A stretch of DNA of 64,000 nt from Progne subis subis (taxonomy: Eukaryota; Chordata; Aves; Passeriformes; Hirundinidae), in NCBI GenBank assembly GCA_022316685.1, contig JAKJHU010000187.1, positions 434,001 to 498,000 on the forward strand. The letters run 5' to 3'. The translations under genes were made by a program, and so were the position numbers. Below, one piece after another: positions 37,764-48,267 of the stretch; positions within the stretch are counted from its first letter, which is position 1; the number at the start of each line of letters is the position of its first letter. The notes beneath the pieces are model-generated. The model was given only the letters and a program-made list of their open reading frames with translations. It had not been told where the DNA came from and did not search any database.

Positions 37764-39007
37764 CTTCCCCCGTTTTCTTTTGATTGTACCAATAAATGCT
37801 GATTAAACATAGTTTGCATTGTTCGCTGTATGGCATTTTGTAAACACATACAAATACATGGAAGGCAGGTAATTGTTAAAAGGATCACAATGCCTATCAC
37901 CACAGCTACTTTTAATATAGAGGTAATCCAAGGTCCAAGTCTTAAAGAAGCAAGCCACCCATCTAAACCCCATCCTTGTTCTAATCGCAACTGTCCTGTC
38001 AATTTCCTTAAGTTATCGATTTGAGCATGAATAGATTGTGAATGGTCAGACAAGTTCATACAACACATTCCTTCGAATTCCTCACAACCATGTCCTTGTG
38101 CTAAAAGCAGGAAATCTATCGCTGCTCTGTTTTGCAAAGTGGCATGTCTAACTGAATCTACATCAGCTAACAAGTTGCTTAAAGCAAGGGAGGTGGCATT
38201 GGTCTGTTGTGCTAACCAGCATCCTAGTTTATTTAAGGTAGCTAAACTTTGAGCACTGGCTACTCCAGGAGCTAAAATAGATGCAAAAATTCTTTGCTCC
38301 GCAGACCAAAAATCAACATTTGAATTACATTCCTTTGTAAATTGGTGGGTTAATCGTTTTTCCCGCCTGTGCCTGTGATGCCGTGTGTAATTTAAAATCA
38401 TGGAAGTGTTTGGGGTAAGTAGCGATAGTCGCCCTAGTGTGCATGGACCACCTCTTAATCGAGAAGGGATACCTGCCCAGGCTCTATCTCCACAGATTAA
38501 AAACATGCCTGTTGGCAATGTAAGTGGCACATTTGTTGAAACAGAGATCTTGTTAGCAGTATAATTGCACCACGTTGAGGCATTTTGATAAATTAGCAAG
38601 GAGGAATTGACTGTTGTTGTATAATTGGTCCCTTGGCTTTTTTGGGTTACACTTCTGTAATTAAAATAAACACATGCATCAGCTTTAACTGACCCCAACA
38701 ATTCTATCTCTTGTGGTTCCAAAGGTGCGAGGGGCAAATAAGGCACCCATTGATCCCACGCATTCGCTGTTGTCCGTGATTCGTTGGCCTTGCATGTTGG
38801 TATTTTTGATGGACAAGGCCATTTGTCTGCAGGCACTCCCACTAAGCAGGTGGAAAACGGGTTTCCTGGAGTTGATAAAGAAAGGCATATGGCTTCTTGA
38901 TTAGTGAGATTAGCTAAGGTAACCCATATATTTGTTTTTGGCTGAGGGGAAACCCAAAAAGCACTCGTTATTTGTGTAAAAAGGGTCAAAACACATAACA
39001 ACCTCAT
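37709..39007 (-). CDS. env: Intact retroviral envelope glycoprotein (432 codons)
   Basis: An open frame with all parts of a class I fusion glycoprotein. It has a signal peptide (about 1-16), a surface subunit with several N-X-S/T sites, a furin-type RREKR site (214-218), and a Cys-flanked internal fusion segment (Cys227 to Cys263). These are followed by an immunosuppressive-like heptad region (about 291-307), a CX6CC motif (Cys308, Cys315, Cys316), a membrane span (about 366-388) and a cytoplasmic tail. The CX6CC motif and internal fusion loop point to an alpharetrovirus-like subunit. The surface subunit, about 218 residues, is short. The ATG follows the stop of a small upstream ORF by two bases, and the stop lies within the 3' LTR. 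It is the only long undamaged structural gene of this provirus. Confidence 0.93.
   Translation of the reverse strand: MRLLCVLTLFTQITSAFWVSPQPKTNIWVTLANLTNQEAICLSLSTPGNPFSTCLVGVPADKWPCPSKIPTCKANESRTTANAWDQWVPYLPLAPLEPQEIELLGSVKADACVYFNYRSVTQKSQGTNYTTTVNSSLLIYQNASTWCNYTANKISVSTNVPLTLPTGMFLICGDRAWAGIPSRLRGGPCTLGRLSLLTPNTSMILNYTRHHRHRREKRLTHQFTKECNSNVDFWSAEQRIFASILAPGVASAQSLATLNKLGCWLAQQTNATSLALSNLLADVDSVRHATLQNRAAIDFLLLAQGHGCEEFEGMCCMNLSDHSQSIHAQIDNLRKLTGQLRLEQGWGLDGWLASLRLGPWITSILKVAVVIGIVILLTITCLPCICMCLQNAIQRTMQTMFNQHLLVQSKENGGSGERLSEAWLQSKGHAAK
37764..37781 (-). other. Polypurine tract
   Basis: Eighteen purine-rich bases immediately upstream of the 3' LTR in provirus sense, the site of plus-strand DNA priming in retroviruses. 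Confidence 0.85.
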
Positions 39008-39009
39008 AT

Positions 39010-39496
39010 TTACTCGTTGTTTCTTTTGTCCTTCCTTGCTTTCCTTTTTATCTTAAGCTGTTTAAACCTTTGATTGAGATGTTCCCATTCCGAAGGTACC
39101 ACAGTCCACTGGCGGGGAATATAACAATAGGTCTCACACTTTTTCTGGGTAATTTCTGTATGAACTAAGGCTTTTACTCTAATTATTGAATGTTGCAACT
39201 GCCAGCGGGCATAGGCTAAATGTAGCTGCTCTCTGCTTTCAAACAGAGTTTATTGCTTGTGGAAAAGGTAACCCAGTGGCCTTTTCTAGTGCCTGATGAT
39301 GACTTTCACTCCTCCAAGAGCGTCTACAGGCTAAGCACCATAGCTCACCCAATAATGACTGTTGATGAATCCACTCGTGTTGCCTACATCCCCCACAATG
39401 TATTAAAACCCAAGCACGGTGCTGTCGGTCCCAACAACAAAGACAGCCCTGTGTTCTAATACTCCCCAACTGATAGTTTGCTAAACAAGTTAACAA
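39010..39496 (-). other. Unassigned region between RT and env with two small ORFs
   Basis: An 85-codon frame (39239-39496) is rich in Cys and His, with CLCC, HCGGC, HEWIH and CLAC clusters. A 62-codon frame (39010-39198) ends in a very basic tail (KIKRKARKDKR). Neither resembles RNase H or integrase. They may be remnants of a longer pol product or of an accessory gene. I do not assign a function. Confidence 0.5.
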
Positions 39497-40555
39497 ATAT
39501 GTTAACTATCCACTCCAATACCCAATTCTCCCCCGTTTTCTTTTGAAGTTGAGTCAACGTGCCCATAAAGTGCGTAGGTCCTAGCCATATGGTGATATCA
39601 ACAGGTAGGTCTGGAGACCTGTGGCGAACTTGGCCTTGTATAACACAGTCGGCGATAAGTTGGATGACTTGACGCTGTTGAGAGGAGACAGATACCGGTT
39701 GAGCAGGGTCAGTGCCTTTGAGCAGGGGGCGCAGCTGATCAATAAGTTCATTAGGAATCCCAATGATAGGCCTGAGCCACTGCAAATCTCCTAACAATTT
39801 TTGCGCATCATGTAAAGTGGTAACATCGCAGTGAAAGTCTAGTTTTTGTGGGGTAACTACTTGCTGTGTTAAAGTCAATCCCAAATATTTCCATGGTGCT
39901 GAGCGTTGAATTTTTTCTGGGGCAACAACCAACTTATGCTCAGCAAGGGACTGTGTTATAATCTGAATTTGTAAATCCGAAAAGGGATGAGGCTGTGCAA
40001 ATAAAATATCATCCATGTAATGATAAATAATCACCTTTGGCCATCTTTCCCGCAGTGGCTGCAAAGCAGCTTGGACAAAAAGTTGACAAAGTGTTGGACT
40101 GTTGCGCATGCCCTGGGGTAACACAGTCCATTCATACCGAGAGTCAGGGCTTTGACGATTTATGGCTGGTAAGGTAAATGCAAACCGACGTGTATCCTGA
40201 GGGTGTAACGCAATGGTAAAAAAGCAGTCCTTTAAGTCAAGGATTAACAAAGGCCAGTCCTGGGGTAACATCGCTGGGCTGGGCAATCCAGGCTGAAGAG
40301 CTCCCATTGGTTCCATTTGGGCATTCACGGCACGAAGATCGTGAAGCAGTCGATATTTCCCTGACTTCTTCTTAATAATAAATATAGGAGTATTCCAGGG
40401 GCTAGTGGACAATTTAAGATGACCCAATCGGAGTTGTTCCTGTAAAAGGCATGTGCCTGTTGTAAGCTTTCCCCTTTCAGTGGCCACTGCTTAACCCACA
40501 CTGGGTCGCTGGTAGTCCAAGTGAGGGCAATGGGGAAAGCCCAAGCAGCGGCCAT
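39456..40555 (-). pseudogene. pol: Reverse transcriptase, truncated pol
   Basis: The frame of 343 codons (39456-40487) carries fingers and palm motifs, including TPIFIIKKKSGKYR, LLHDLRAVN, LDLKDCFF and the catalytic YMDD, then a thumb region. The first part of RT lies in another frame (40325-40555), so one frameshift separates them. The sequence stops after the thumb/connection; RNase H and integrase are absent. Without them this copy could not complete replication alone. Confidence 0.92.
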
Positions 40556-41250
40556 TATCCCAAAGGGTGTTCATTCGTGAGAACGACACCGAGTTGAGCC
40601 AGGACGTCTCGGCCGATCAGGCATTGAACAGTAGGTGGCAGCATTGTAATGGAAAAAGACGCTTGCGCCTGCTTCCCTTCGAGTATTACAGTAACCACGG
40701 GTGTTCGGCTCGCAAGGGTCATTCCCCCGACCCCAGTCACCGTGGTGGCAGAGGCCTGTAATGGCCAGTCCTTGGGCCATTCTTGTGGAGCAATAATACA
40801 GGAGTCTGCTCCAGTGTCCAGTAATCCAACAAGGGTTATACTTTGATTATTAAATTGAAGTTCCACTTTCTTCCTAGGGCGATCCGATAAATCCACAGTC
40901 ATTAAAATTAGTCCTGTGGAGCCAAAGCCTTCTTGCCCCCTTGGCTTTTGTTGCATTGGAGTAACTTCTTTGGTTATCTGGGGAAGTGGTATTAGCTGCG
41001 CCAGTCTCTGTCCCTTACTAATTTTTAAAGGTGGATATTGGGTATAGGCCATAATCATAACTTCCCCACAATAGTCCGCATCAATGACACCAGGTAACAC
41101 AAATAGTCCCATCATCGTGGTTGAAGAGCGACTTAGCAAAAGTCCTCCCACTGCTCTTCCATTAATCATGATAGGTCCCTTAAATCCAGTTGGAATCTTG
41201 TGCGGGTGTGTAGTCATTATGGTGACATCTACTGCGGCTGCCACGTCCAT
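40555..41250 (-). CDS. pro: dUTPase-protease (pro) reading frame
   Basis: An open frame of 231 codons. The first half has dUTPase motifs in order: SRSS (usually GRSS), GVIDADYCGEV, GQRLAQLIPLP and the C-terminal RGQEGFGSTG. The second half is an aspartic protease with LLDTGADSC and the helix motif IGRDVLAQLG. A dUTPase joined to the protease in pro is characteristic of betaretroviruses. The frame overlaps the end of gag, as expected for expression by ribosomal frameshifting. Confidence 0.9.
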   Translation of the reverse strand: MDVAAAVDVTIMTTHPHKIPTGFKGPIMINGRAVGGLLLSRSSTTMMGLFVLPGVIDADYCGEVMIMAYTQYPPLKISKGQRLAQLIPLPQITKEVTPMQQKPRGQEGFGSTGLILMTVDLSDRPRKKVELQFNNQSITLVGLLDTGADSCIIAPQEWPKDWPLQASATTVTGVGGMTLASRTPVVTVILEGKQAQASFSITMLPPTVQCLIGRDVLAQLGVVLTNEHPLG

Positions 41251-42985
41251 GCCGAGGCTCCCGCTGGTGGCTGGTTGTAGTTGTTGGCTGATGCTGTGGA
41301 TGGCGCTGGTGGCATTGCAGCTGCTATTTGTGTCCCTGCGCGGCCGCTGTTTGCGCTGCTCCGGAAGTTTCCCGATCTCCGGCGACAGGCAGTGGTATTA
41401 TGTGAGTCAGAGCGGCATTTTGCACACCAGACTCCGGCCGCCTGACATTCTCGGCGTATATGCCCGCTATTACCACAGCGAAAACATTTCATGCGTCCAC
41501 CAGGTGGTGAGGGACGAGGGCCGGTGCTTGCCGTTGCTGCTTGGAGAGGCGCAAGAGCTGCTAACACCTGTGTCTGTGACGTCTTTGCCTGTTCCTGTAG
41601 TCCCAATCCTAACTGCTTAATTGCTTCCACTAAAAATGCCTGCGACCCCTGATGGCATAGTTGCTGCTTTTTCTAATAAGTCTGCTATTGTCCAGTCTCC
41701 TGCCATAGTGGTTATTATTGATCTAGTAGGGGAATTACAGTTCTGGAGAACACACTGCTTTAACAAAGCTCCCTTCATAAAGTCCTGGACACAGGCTTTA
41801 TCTATAGCCTCAGCAATTTTATCAACAAAGGGACCTAATGCTTCTTCTCGACCCTGTTTTATTCCCATGTAAATAGGTATACCTCCAGGTGCCTTGACTT
41901 TTTCAATGGCTCTTTTGGCTACTCTCATTGCCTCATGGCATTTATCTGGCCCCATGAGTGCCTGTGCCTCCATCTGTTGAAACGGTCCTAATCCCAACAA
42001 CTCATCTAATGTGAGGCCCTGTAATGGATCTCCTTGTCCTCTTTGTATGGCGACTGAGGCTTGAGCTTCAGCCTGCCAATGTGCATTAAACAAAAGGTGT
42101 TGATGTTGTGTAAAGATTAGCCTAGCAATCCCCTTAATATCTGCTGGTAGCAAAACATAGGCATTGAAAAGGTATTCAAGCATCTGCTTTGTGGGCTCAC
42201 TAGTGACCCCATATTGCCCCACAGTGGAGCGCAATTGCGCTAGCATTTTCCAATCTAAAACTGTTACTGTGGCTTGCAGTCCCCCCCAGCAGGATTAGGG
42301 GCAAAAGTAACTGGGAAGGCAAGACACCCGGAGGCTGCCTCTAATATGTCCTGATCACCCTGTTCGGCACCTTGCCGTGCTAGGGCTGCCCAAACCTCCC
42401 GGCGCTCCCTTGCCATGGCCCCCGCAAGGTCAGACTCTGCCCCAGGGATAGGCTCTTGGCTGCTTGGGGAGCTGGCCGACTGAGGGATAGGGACACTGTT
42501 CTCAGGGCTGTAAGGAGGCCCCCCCTTATTACTCCTCTCACGGACAGGCTCTTCTGCTACTGGAGGAGCTGAAGGTGAAACGGGTGCTGCAGCCAGCAAA
42601 TGAACTGTCGTGAATACTGGGGGGATTAGGGGTACTAGTGCCCCACTGGGGATCATACTTTTGATTCTTTTCCTGAGCCGTAACTACTTCCCGTGCCTGC
42701 CCTTTTCTCTGCCTGATACAAAAGTAACTCGTTGTGAACTACCCTCCAAAGTTTACTCATCTTTTTCGCCGCCTTATCATCATCTAACGTGAGTTCCCAC
42801 AGCTTATCCCCGAACCATCTCCATTCAGACAATTCATGGACAGTATGAGGGTTAATAAAGAAACCTTGAGAGTAAGCGAACTTTAAAAGGTCTGGTAGTT
42901 CTTTACTTAAATCTATCCCTTTAACCTGCCGCTTTTGCAGAAATGCTGTAAATAAATCATATGCTGCTTGCCTATCCATACTCAT
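41229..42985 (-). pseudogene. gag: gag polyprotein, frameshifted
   Basis: Three consecutive domains lie in shifted frames. They are a matrix-like N-terminus from 42985, a capsid (41617-42246) with the major homology region QGREEALGPFVDKIAEA, and a nucleocapsid (41229-41630) with two CCHC knuckles (CFRCGNSGHIRREC and CAKCRSDSHNTTAC). At least three frame changes separate them, near 42650, 42285 and 41640. The one at about 42285 lies in a run of seven identical bases. The broken frame means no full Gag as read here. Confidence 0.9.
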
Positions 42986-43136
42986 GTCAGCGCTGTTGCA
43001 GCCTCTCCAGGTCTCGGCAGCACGTATCGGCTAAGCCCACCTCTGTGGTCGCTTAGGGCACGGAGCTCTCCGGTAATGCTCTGTAGCCGTCCCTCTGCTT
43101 GCAGGACCCGAACCCTACGTTGCTTCTCACCGTGGT

Positions 43137-43157
43137 ATCACGTCGTCAGGGTCACCA
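43137..43157 (-). other. Primer-binding site, tRNA-Trp-like
   Basis: Two bases after the 5' LTR the provirus reads TGGTGACCCTGACGACGTGAT. It matches the tRNA-Trp 3' end for nine bases, then again after one substitution and a 3-base duplication. tRNA-Trp is the primer of avian alpharetroviruses. Confidence 0.75.
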
Positions 43158-43159
43158 TT

Positions 43160-43530
43160 TGTGGAAGAACGGGAGACGAGCCTCATGCTATCATGATCAA
43201 CAAGTCTCAGATTTATTAACGTGCTCGCGTACAGATATAGTGCAGTTAATTAGTTCATGCATATTACAAAATTGTAGCTCCTAATTGGTTCGCTATTTCA
43301 CAATGCATATTCTTTTTTGCAGTTAGCCTTGTAGTTACAGCTACATGATTTCTGCTGATCAACATCCTTGTTATTTTGAAACTTCTCTGTACAAGGACAC
43401 AGTATCCGTGCTGTTTGTCACGTCGTCCTGCATGTTCTCTGCTAAACCTTAACAAGTCAGATCTTCTCATGGCCTTTACTTTGCAGCATGGCCTTTACTT
43501 TGCAGCCATGCCTCAGACAATCTCTCCACA
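43160..43530 (-). repeat. 5' LTR of the 37-43 kb provirus
   Basis: 371 bp, TGTGGA...TCCACA termini, followed on the plus strand by the TCTTTG target duplicate at 43531-43536. It matches the other LTR at 368 of 371 positions, including the 19-bp tandem repeat and the AATAAA at 43212-43217. Confidence 0.95.
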
Positions 43531-43536
43531 TCTTTG

Positions 43537-43780
43537 GATTTTTGGCTTCAGAGTGGGAAGTGCATGATGTAAACTGGGACATCTCTGCTCAATTGTAGGA
43601 AGCCTGGAAAAGCAAGGTCTTGTTCACGAGGAACTGCTTCACCTTGAAAGTCAAGGTGTCTCGCAAGAGGTGCTGTGGAGGGTGAGATTGAATAAAGTTG
43701 ATAAAGGAGTTTATCAGCTTTTGCTGCCTTTCACTGATCATCCAAGTCATGAAAAAATGGCTCTACTGTTGTAAACAAAA
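43537..43780 (+). repeat. Dispersed duplicated segment, copy 2, right part
   Basis: It continues the match to copy 1 exactly where the provirus ends, from atttttggcttcagagtggg onward. After about 43690 it jumps to the part matching 27168-27250. Confidence 0.85.
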
Positions 43781-45283
43781 AGTGGCTATTACACCTCCCT
43801 CCTTCTCCCCAGTGTAGAAAGACACAAATTGATCTTTGATCTTCTTTCTTTGGGTTTCTGTGGCAGTTTGAGCTGCACAGAGAAGGTGTCTGTGGTCATG
43901 GCAGCCAGGGAAAGGTGCTGGGAAGGAACTGCTCAGCCATCCAGAAGCAGCAGTTGATTGGGCACCAGGCCACCTTGCAATTCCTGCGTTGTGTTCATTG
44001 AGAGCCTAGTTTTGAAGGCCATGAGGTTTCCCTAAGGTTGAAGGGAATGTGAGGCCTGTAAATGATCATCTGCTTCCCATGCCTAGATATTTCCATGCAG
44101 GAGCATGGAATCCTAAAGTGTCGTGAGCTGCAAGCAAGGCCCCAGGATCCTGGATCCTTGCAGAGGAAGGGCCAAGCACCCCACGGTGGGGTTAGATCCT
44201 GGGGTGTGCAGTGGATGAACAGAGATTCGGAGTCTATCGCTCCGAAATTCCCCCTCCCCGGTTCACCAAGTCTGCCTGTGCCTGGCCAGTTTTTCGACTA
44301 AGGCCGAGTTTTTTTTATTCTTTTGTGTGGCTGTAGCTCCCTTGGGGTATTCACTCCGCGTCTTTTCTTTGCCTTTGTGTTGCCAAAGCAGTTTGTGGGA
44401 AGAGATGAATGGTTTTGTGGGTGTAGGGGAACCTGTGTGTTCTGTTGAAATGCTTATCGGGTCGGTCGGAAGGCAGTATTTTGTCTCTTTTGTGTTGGCA
44501 ATTAGGTCCTTCCTTTTGCCGGCAGCCGTTTCAGCCTTGCCAATCCGTCTTTCCCTGCCTTTAGTTTTTGCATTGAGTTTTATTTTTTGGAAGTTTTACT
44601 TGAGAAGCAGGAGCGATTTGATCTCGTCTGTGGCAGGGATTCAGTAGGAACCTTTGGGTCTGCTGTTGTTTTGCCTGGAGGCAGGTTGAAAAGCGTGGCC
44701 TTGCAGCGGGTCAGGGCACCCCATGCAAGCGAATGAAAGCCAGTAAGTGTGGGTTCAGGCTTATGTCTGATTAGGCAGTGTGAGGCCTTGAAGCTGTGTT
44801 GCTGGGGGTGAGTGTTGGTGAGTGCAGGCCTGCTGTGTGAGCTTTGGCATTTCAAAAGTTTAGTCAGACCTTGAAAGCGGTGAGGAGTGAAGAGGGCAAA
44901 GGCACGAAAAGGTCAAGGGTCGTCAGGGAGAGGTTTTGCAAGCTTTGTTTGTGGGCCCATTGTCTTCCGTAGGCGCCTGAAGGCAAGAGAAAAGGGAGGG
45001 TTCTGTGGATGTATTTGTAAGAGGCAGAGAACACTGTTTTCCCTAACACCTAAGCGGTAAGCCCCTTCTTTGATGGGGCATGTGAAGAAGATGCCGTAAA
45101 TGGTGGGGAAAACCCCCTCTCCCTGGTTGTGTCCATTGCAGTGTTGAATCGTTTGAAAAGGGGGACGATTGTGGTCTTTGAGGCCGTGAGATGGCTGTGA
45201 AAGTTAGCTCGTTGGCATTTTCAAATGTGCTTGACTCTTGGGGAGGGTTTTTGGTTTTTTTGGTGCGGTGTTGTTTTTTTTTG

Positions 45284-45339
<56 letters not shown>

Positions 45340-47162
45340 GTTTTGTTTTGGGGTTTGTTTTTTTTTTTTTTAGGTTGGTGATTTGTTTGGGGTTTGAGTG
45401 TCAGAGAAAGCAAGGTCAGCCCTGGAAACGGCAAGCTGCAACATGATGTATTTTTTGCAGGTGGCATCTTGGCTTGTACTAAAGGTGCTATTTTTCGTGT
45501 TGTGTGCTCCCCAATTGATGGTGCCATTTTATTTTGTATGTCCATGGCCTACGGTAGGGGATACAGTCTATTGACTTAAGGCTGTATTTCTTAGCGGCAG
45601 TACGTTTGTTCCGAGTGGAAGTAAAGCTGGGTATCTGCCGTAAAAGTCAACGGAGGGAGGTGAGCAGCGGACCGAAGCAGCGGTTATGAAGAGCAAGTGT
45701 CATTTTTGCTCAGCATGCCGAGACAAGCCGGGCAGAGCAGTCCCGGGCACGTGGCGTCCGTTGTTCGTTGTGCACTCCGTGTGTGTCGGGTGTGTCATCT
45801 TTCATGTCTTTTGCCGTAGCTCCTCAGGGGTCCTATGGGGAGCCCCGGCATCACAGTTAGCATTTCTGATGTCGGCCTTTCTGGGCCCAGCAGCTTTGAT
45901 GGGAGAACTGGGACTTGGATCTGAATCTTGTGTCCCTTTAGACTCCTCCAGTGCGATGTCTTTTGACATGATGTCTTTTGAGGTCTTGTTGTGAGCTGTA
46001 CGGACAGCCGTGCCCCGCCACGATCCATTTTGGCGGGTTAGGACTTGTTAGAAGTCCAAGCTAGGTCTGGGCTTGTGACCAGAGTAGTGTCAGGCATCCA
46101 TTTTGTGATCCTTGAAATGATTCATCTTGTTAGCATCATCTTCCTGCAGGGTTCTGTGAGCCTGGCCAGCTCACCTTGGTTGTTGTTCCGTTTATCATCT
46201 CATTCCGAGTTCTCCCAGTCGTTCTTCTTGAGGAGAGCTTCTTGTTGTTGTCGTGTCCCTTGGTTTGTGGTGTCCTGTGTGATGGATGTTGTGGTGTCTT
46301 TGTCCCGGAGCTGCTCTGCCCTGCTGCATAGGTGGGTGTAGGGGTATTAGAAGAAGCCCCTGGGGCCTGAACTGGGTGATGTCAGGTGGAGTTGTGGTGT
46401 TGAGGGCATTTGTAGGTTGGCAGCAGCTGTGTGTCGCTGTCAAGTTGCCGTGCCGCAGTGTGACTTTTTTCCTGTGTGTGTTTCAGATGCGGATGGATTC
46501 GTTCCGTGGCAGAGTGGCCCGTTCTGCGTGAGGGGGTTCCTCTGTGAAGGTAAGTCACCGTTTGGCTTTGCAGGGGTCATGTGCATGGTGAGTATGTGAC
46601 AGCAATTTTGTTTGTATTTCCTTTCAGGAAGTGATGGTGGATGTCATCTGTCAAGGTCAAGTGGAGCAGGTGAACCATGATGGGTGGAGAGAAGAAGTTG
46701 CTCTTCTCCAAGTTTAGTTGATCATGCAAGTCTAAGCATCCCTTTTTATGTTTTATGGGGTCTGCTTGCATGATGCCATTCCCCTGTCACCAACCAGGTG
46801 CTGGTTTCTGCTTGGAATTTTAGCTGCCAGCCATGCCGTTGTTGGCCCATGGCCTTAGACAAAAACAGTGTCCCTTTTCCATGGGTATGCCAATTCACAC
46901 TCCCCTGTTCCTGATGGCCCTTAGCAGGAGGCATTTCGCAGTCCCCATTTGATGTTGAAGTGAGGTCTCTGCCCATTTTTTCCAGCCCTGTAAGCCTGCT
47001 TCCCTTCCCTTTTTGCAGCATGTATCTGTCCTGGTGTTAGGATTTTTGAATGCTTTGAAAAGGAGAGCTTTAGCTAGCATCAATAATGGCCATTACTGAA
47101 CAACTGTGTCTGTGTCTTCTTCCACTCACAAACTCTTTGTAACTCGATGGGGATTCTCATGG
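43781..47162. other. Intergenic region, no gene recognised
   Basis: Contains a (TTTTG)n pentanucleotide run (45271-45353) and an exon-like 63-nt segment (46487-46549) between good splice signals. I recognise no protein. The part immediately left of the ERVL-like LTR does not look like gammaretroviral pol on either strand. Confidence 0.5.
45271..45353 (+). repeat. (TTTTG)n microsatellite
   Basis: An imperfect pentanucleotide array. It creates Phe/Cys-rich or Lys/Asn-rich spurious frames on the two strands. Confidence 0.9.
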
Positions 47163-47860
47163 TGTAAGAGTCTGTCTGAAGTTCCCTTCATTTGCCTCAC
47201 GATCGTCATAAGGACCCCGAGGACCCCACTGCAGTTCTGGCCTGCTCGAGGTGGATGCTTGCCAATCGTCTGCAGGTGCATTTTCCTGTGTCACCACGCC
47301 ACGGTACACGGGCTTTGAGCAGTGTAATGGTAGTTCTGTACCTGAAGATTACACCTGCTTCACGGTCCCTGCTTCACGACAATAGCCTAGGAATTTCCCC
47401 ACCTCTTGGCCAAGGGAACTTTCTGGGGTAACTTTGGTGGTCCCCCACAGAAAATCCTTCATCTGCTCTGCAACCACCGTGACAGACAGAGATCAAAACC
47501 CCCTTGCAAGGACTGAGATTGAGACCCCTATATGAAGCCCCTCTCAAGGACTGAGACATCAGACCCCGACAACCCCAATACTGGGGGTGGGGGCTGACTC
47601 AACCAAAGCGAGATGTTTGCCTGGAGGCGTGATCGTTGGACCAAGAAGACAATGGCTCTCACTTACTGCTAAGAACATGAACTACCTGTTCCCCCTCGGG
47701 AGCTTCAACACTTTTACCTGTTCCCCCCGTGACTGAGGACTATAATAAAAACCCCTGAGTTAACCAGAGATTTGGAGAGCGCCTCTCCCCGACGTGACAG
47801 GCGGACCCATCGACCGGACCACGAGGACTCCGTCTCCACGTTTGGTAGCTATATCCCCCC

Positions 47861-47906
<46 letters not shown>

Positions 47907-48049
47907 TAATCCCTCTATCGTATTTGCTATGGTCAATCAATAAAAGGTGCATTTGTTTTAATGCTGAAATCCCCTCTGTGTTGTGTTTTGCACTCTGAGA
48001 TCAGTAAACGAACCATCACGACCCCCGCTTGTACGAGCGGATCGTGACA
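47163..48049 (+). repeat. 5' LTR of the 47-54 kb ERV
   Basis: 887 bp, TGTAAGAG...CGTGACA. A TATA-like ctataataaaa lies near 47741, a (CT)n run at 47867-47901 and an AATAAA near 47939. It is about 20 bp longer than its partner because of the CT run. Confidence 0.93.
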
Positions 48050-48055
48050 TTAAAT

Positions 48056-48073
48056 TGGCGTCACGGACAGGAT
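48056..48073 (+). other. Primer-binding-site-like sequence
   Basis: TGGCGTCACGGACAGGAT starts six bases after the LTR, the expected place. I could not match it confidently to one tRNA. Confidence 0.5.
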
Positions 48074-48267
48074 TCTGATAGACGGAGGGGTTTGCAGGGT
48101 TGTGTGCAGTCTGTAATAGGGGAAGGATGTTTCGCTCCAGCCGCACCTAGCCTGTCATTCCCAAAAGGGTTGAACAGAGCTAGAAAGCAAGGGGGGCGAC
48201 TCGAATTTCCCGCAAACTGCACACGCCTAAGTGATAAGCATCCCCATACTCAATTGAGGGTTCTGTC

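Larger units (their letters stand above)
37393..43530 (-). mobile_element. Endogenous retrovirus, betaretrovirus-like gag-pro-pol with alpha-like env
   Basis: A 6138-bp provirus on the minus strand. The order in its own sense is LTR, tRNA-Trp-like primer site, gag, dUTPase-protease, reverse transcriptase, a small unassigned region, env, polypurine tract, LTR. A perfect 6-bp duplication TCTTTG flanks it. RNase H and integrase are missing, so it cannot be autonomous. gag is frameshifted, while the dUTPase-protease and env frames are open. The two LTRs differ at three positions in 371, so integration is recent. Confidence 0.95.

Noticed and set aside
45191..45545. Phe/Cys-rich and Lys/Asn-rich frames
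   Set aside because: Translation artefacts of the (TTTTG)n repeat.
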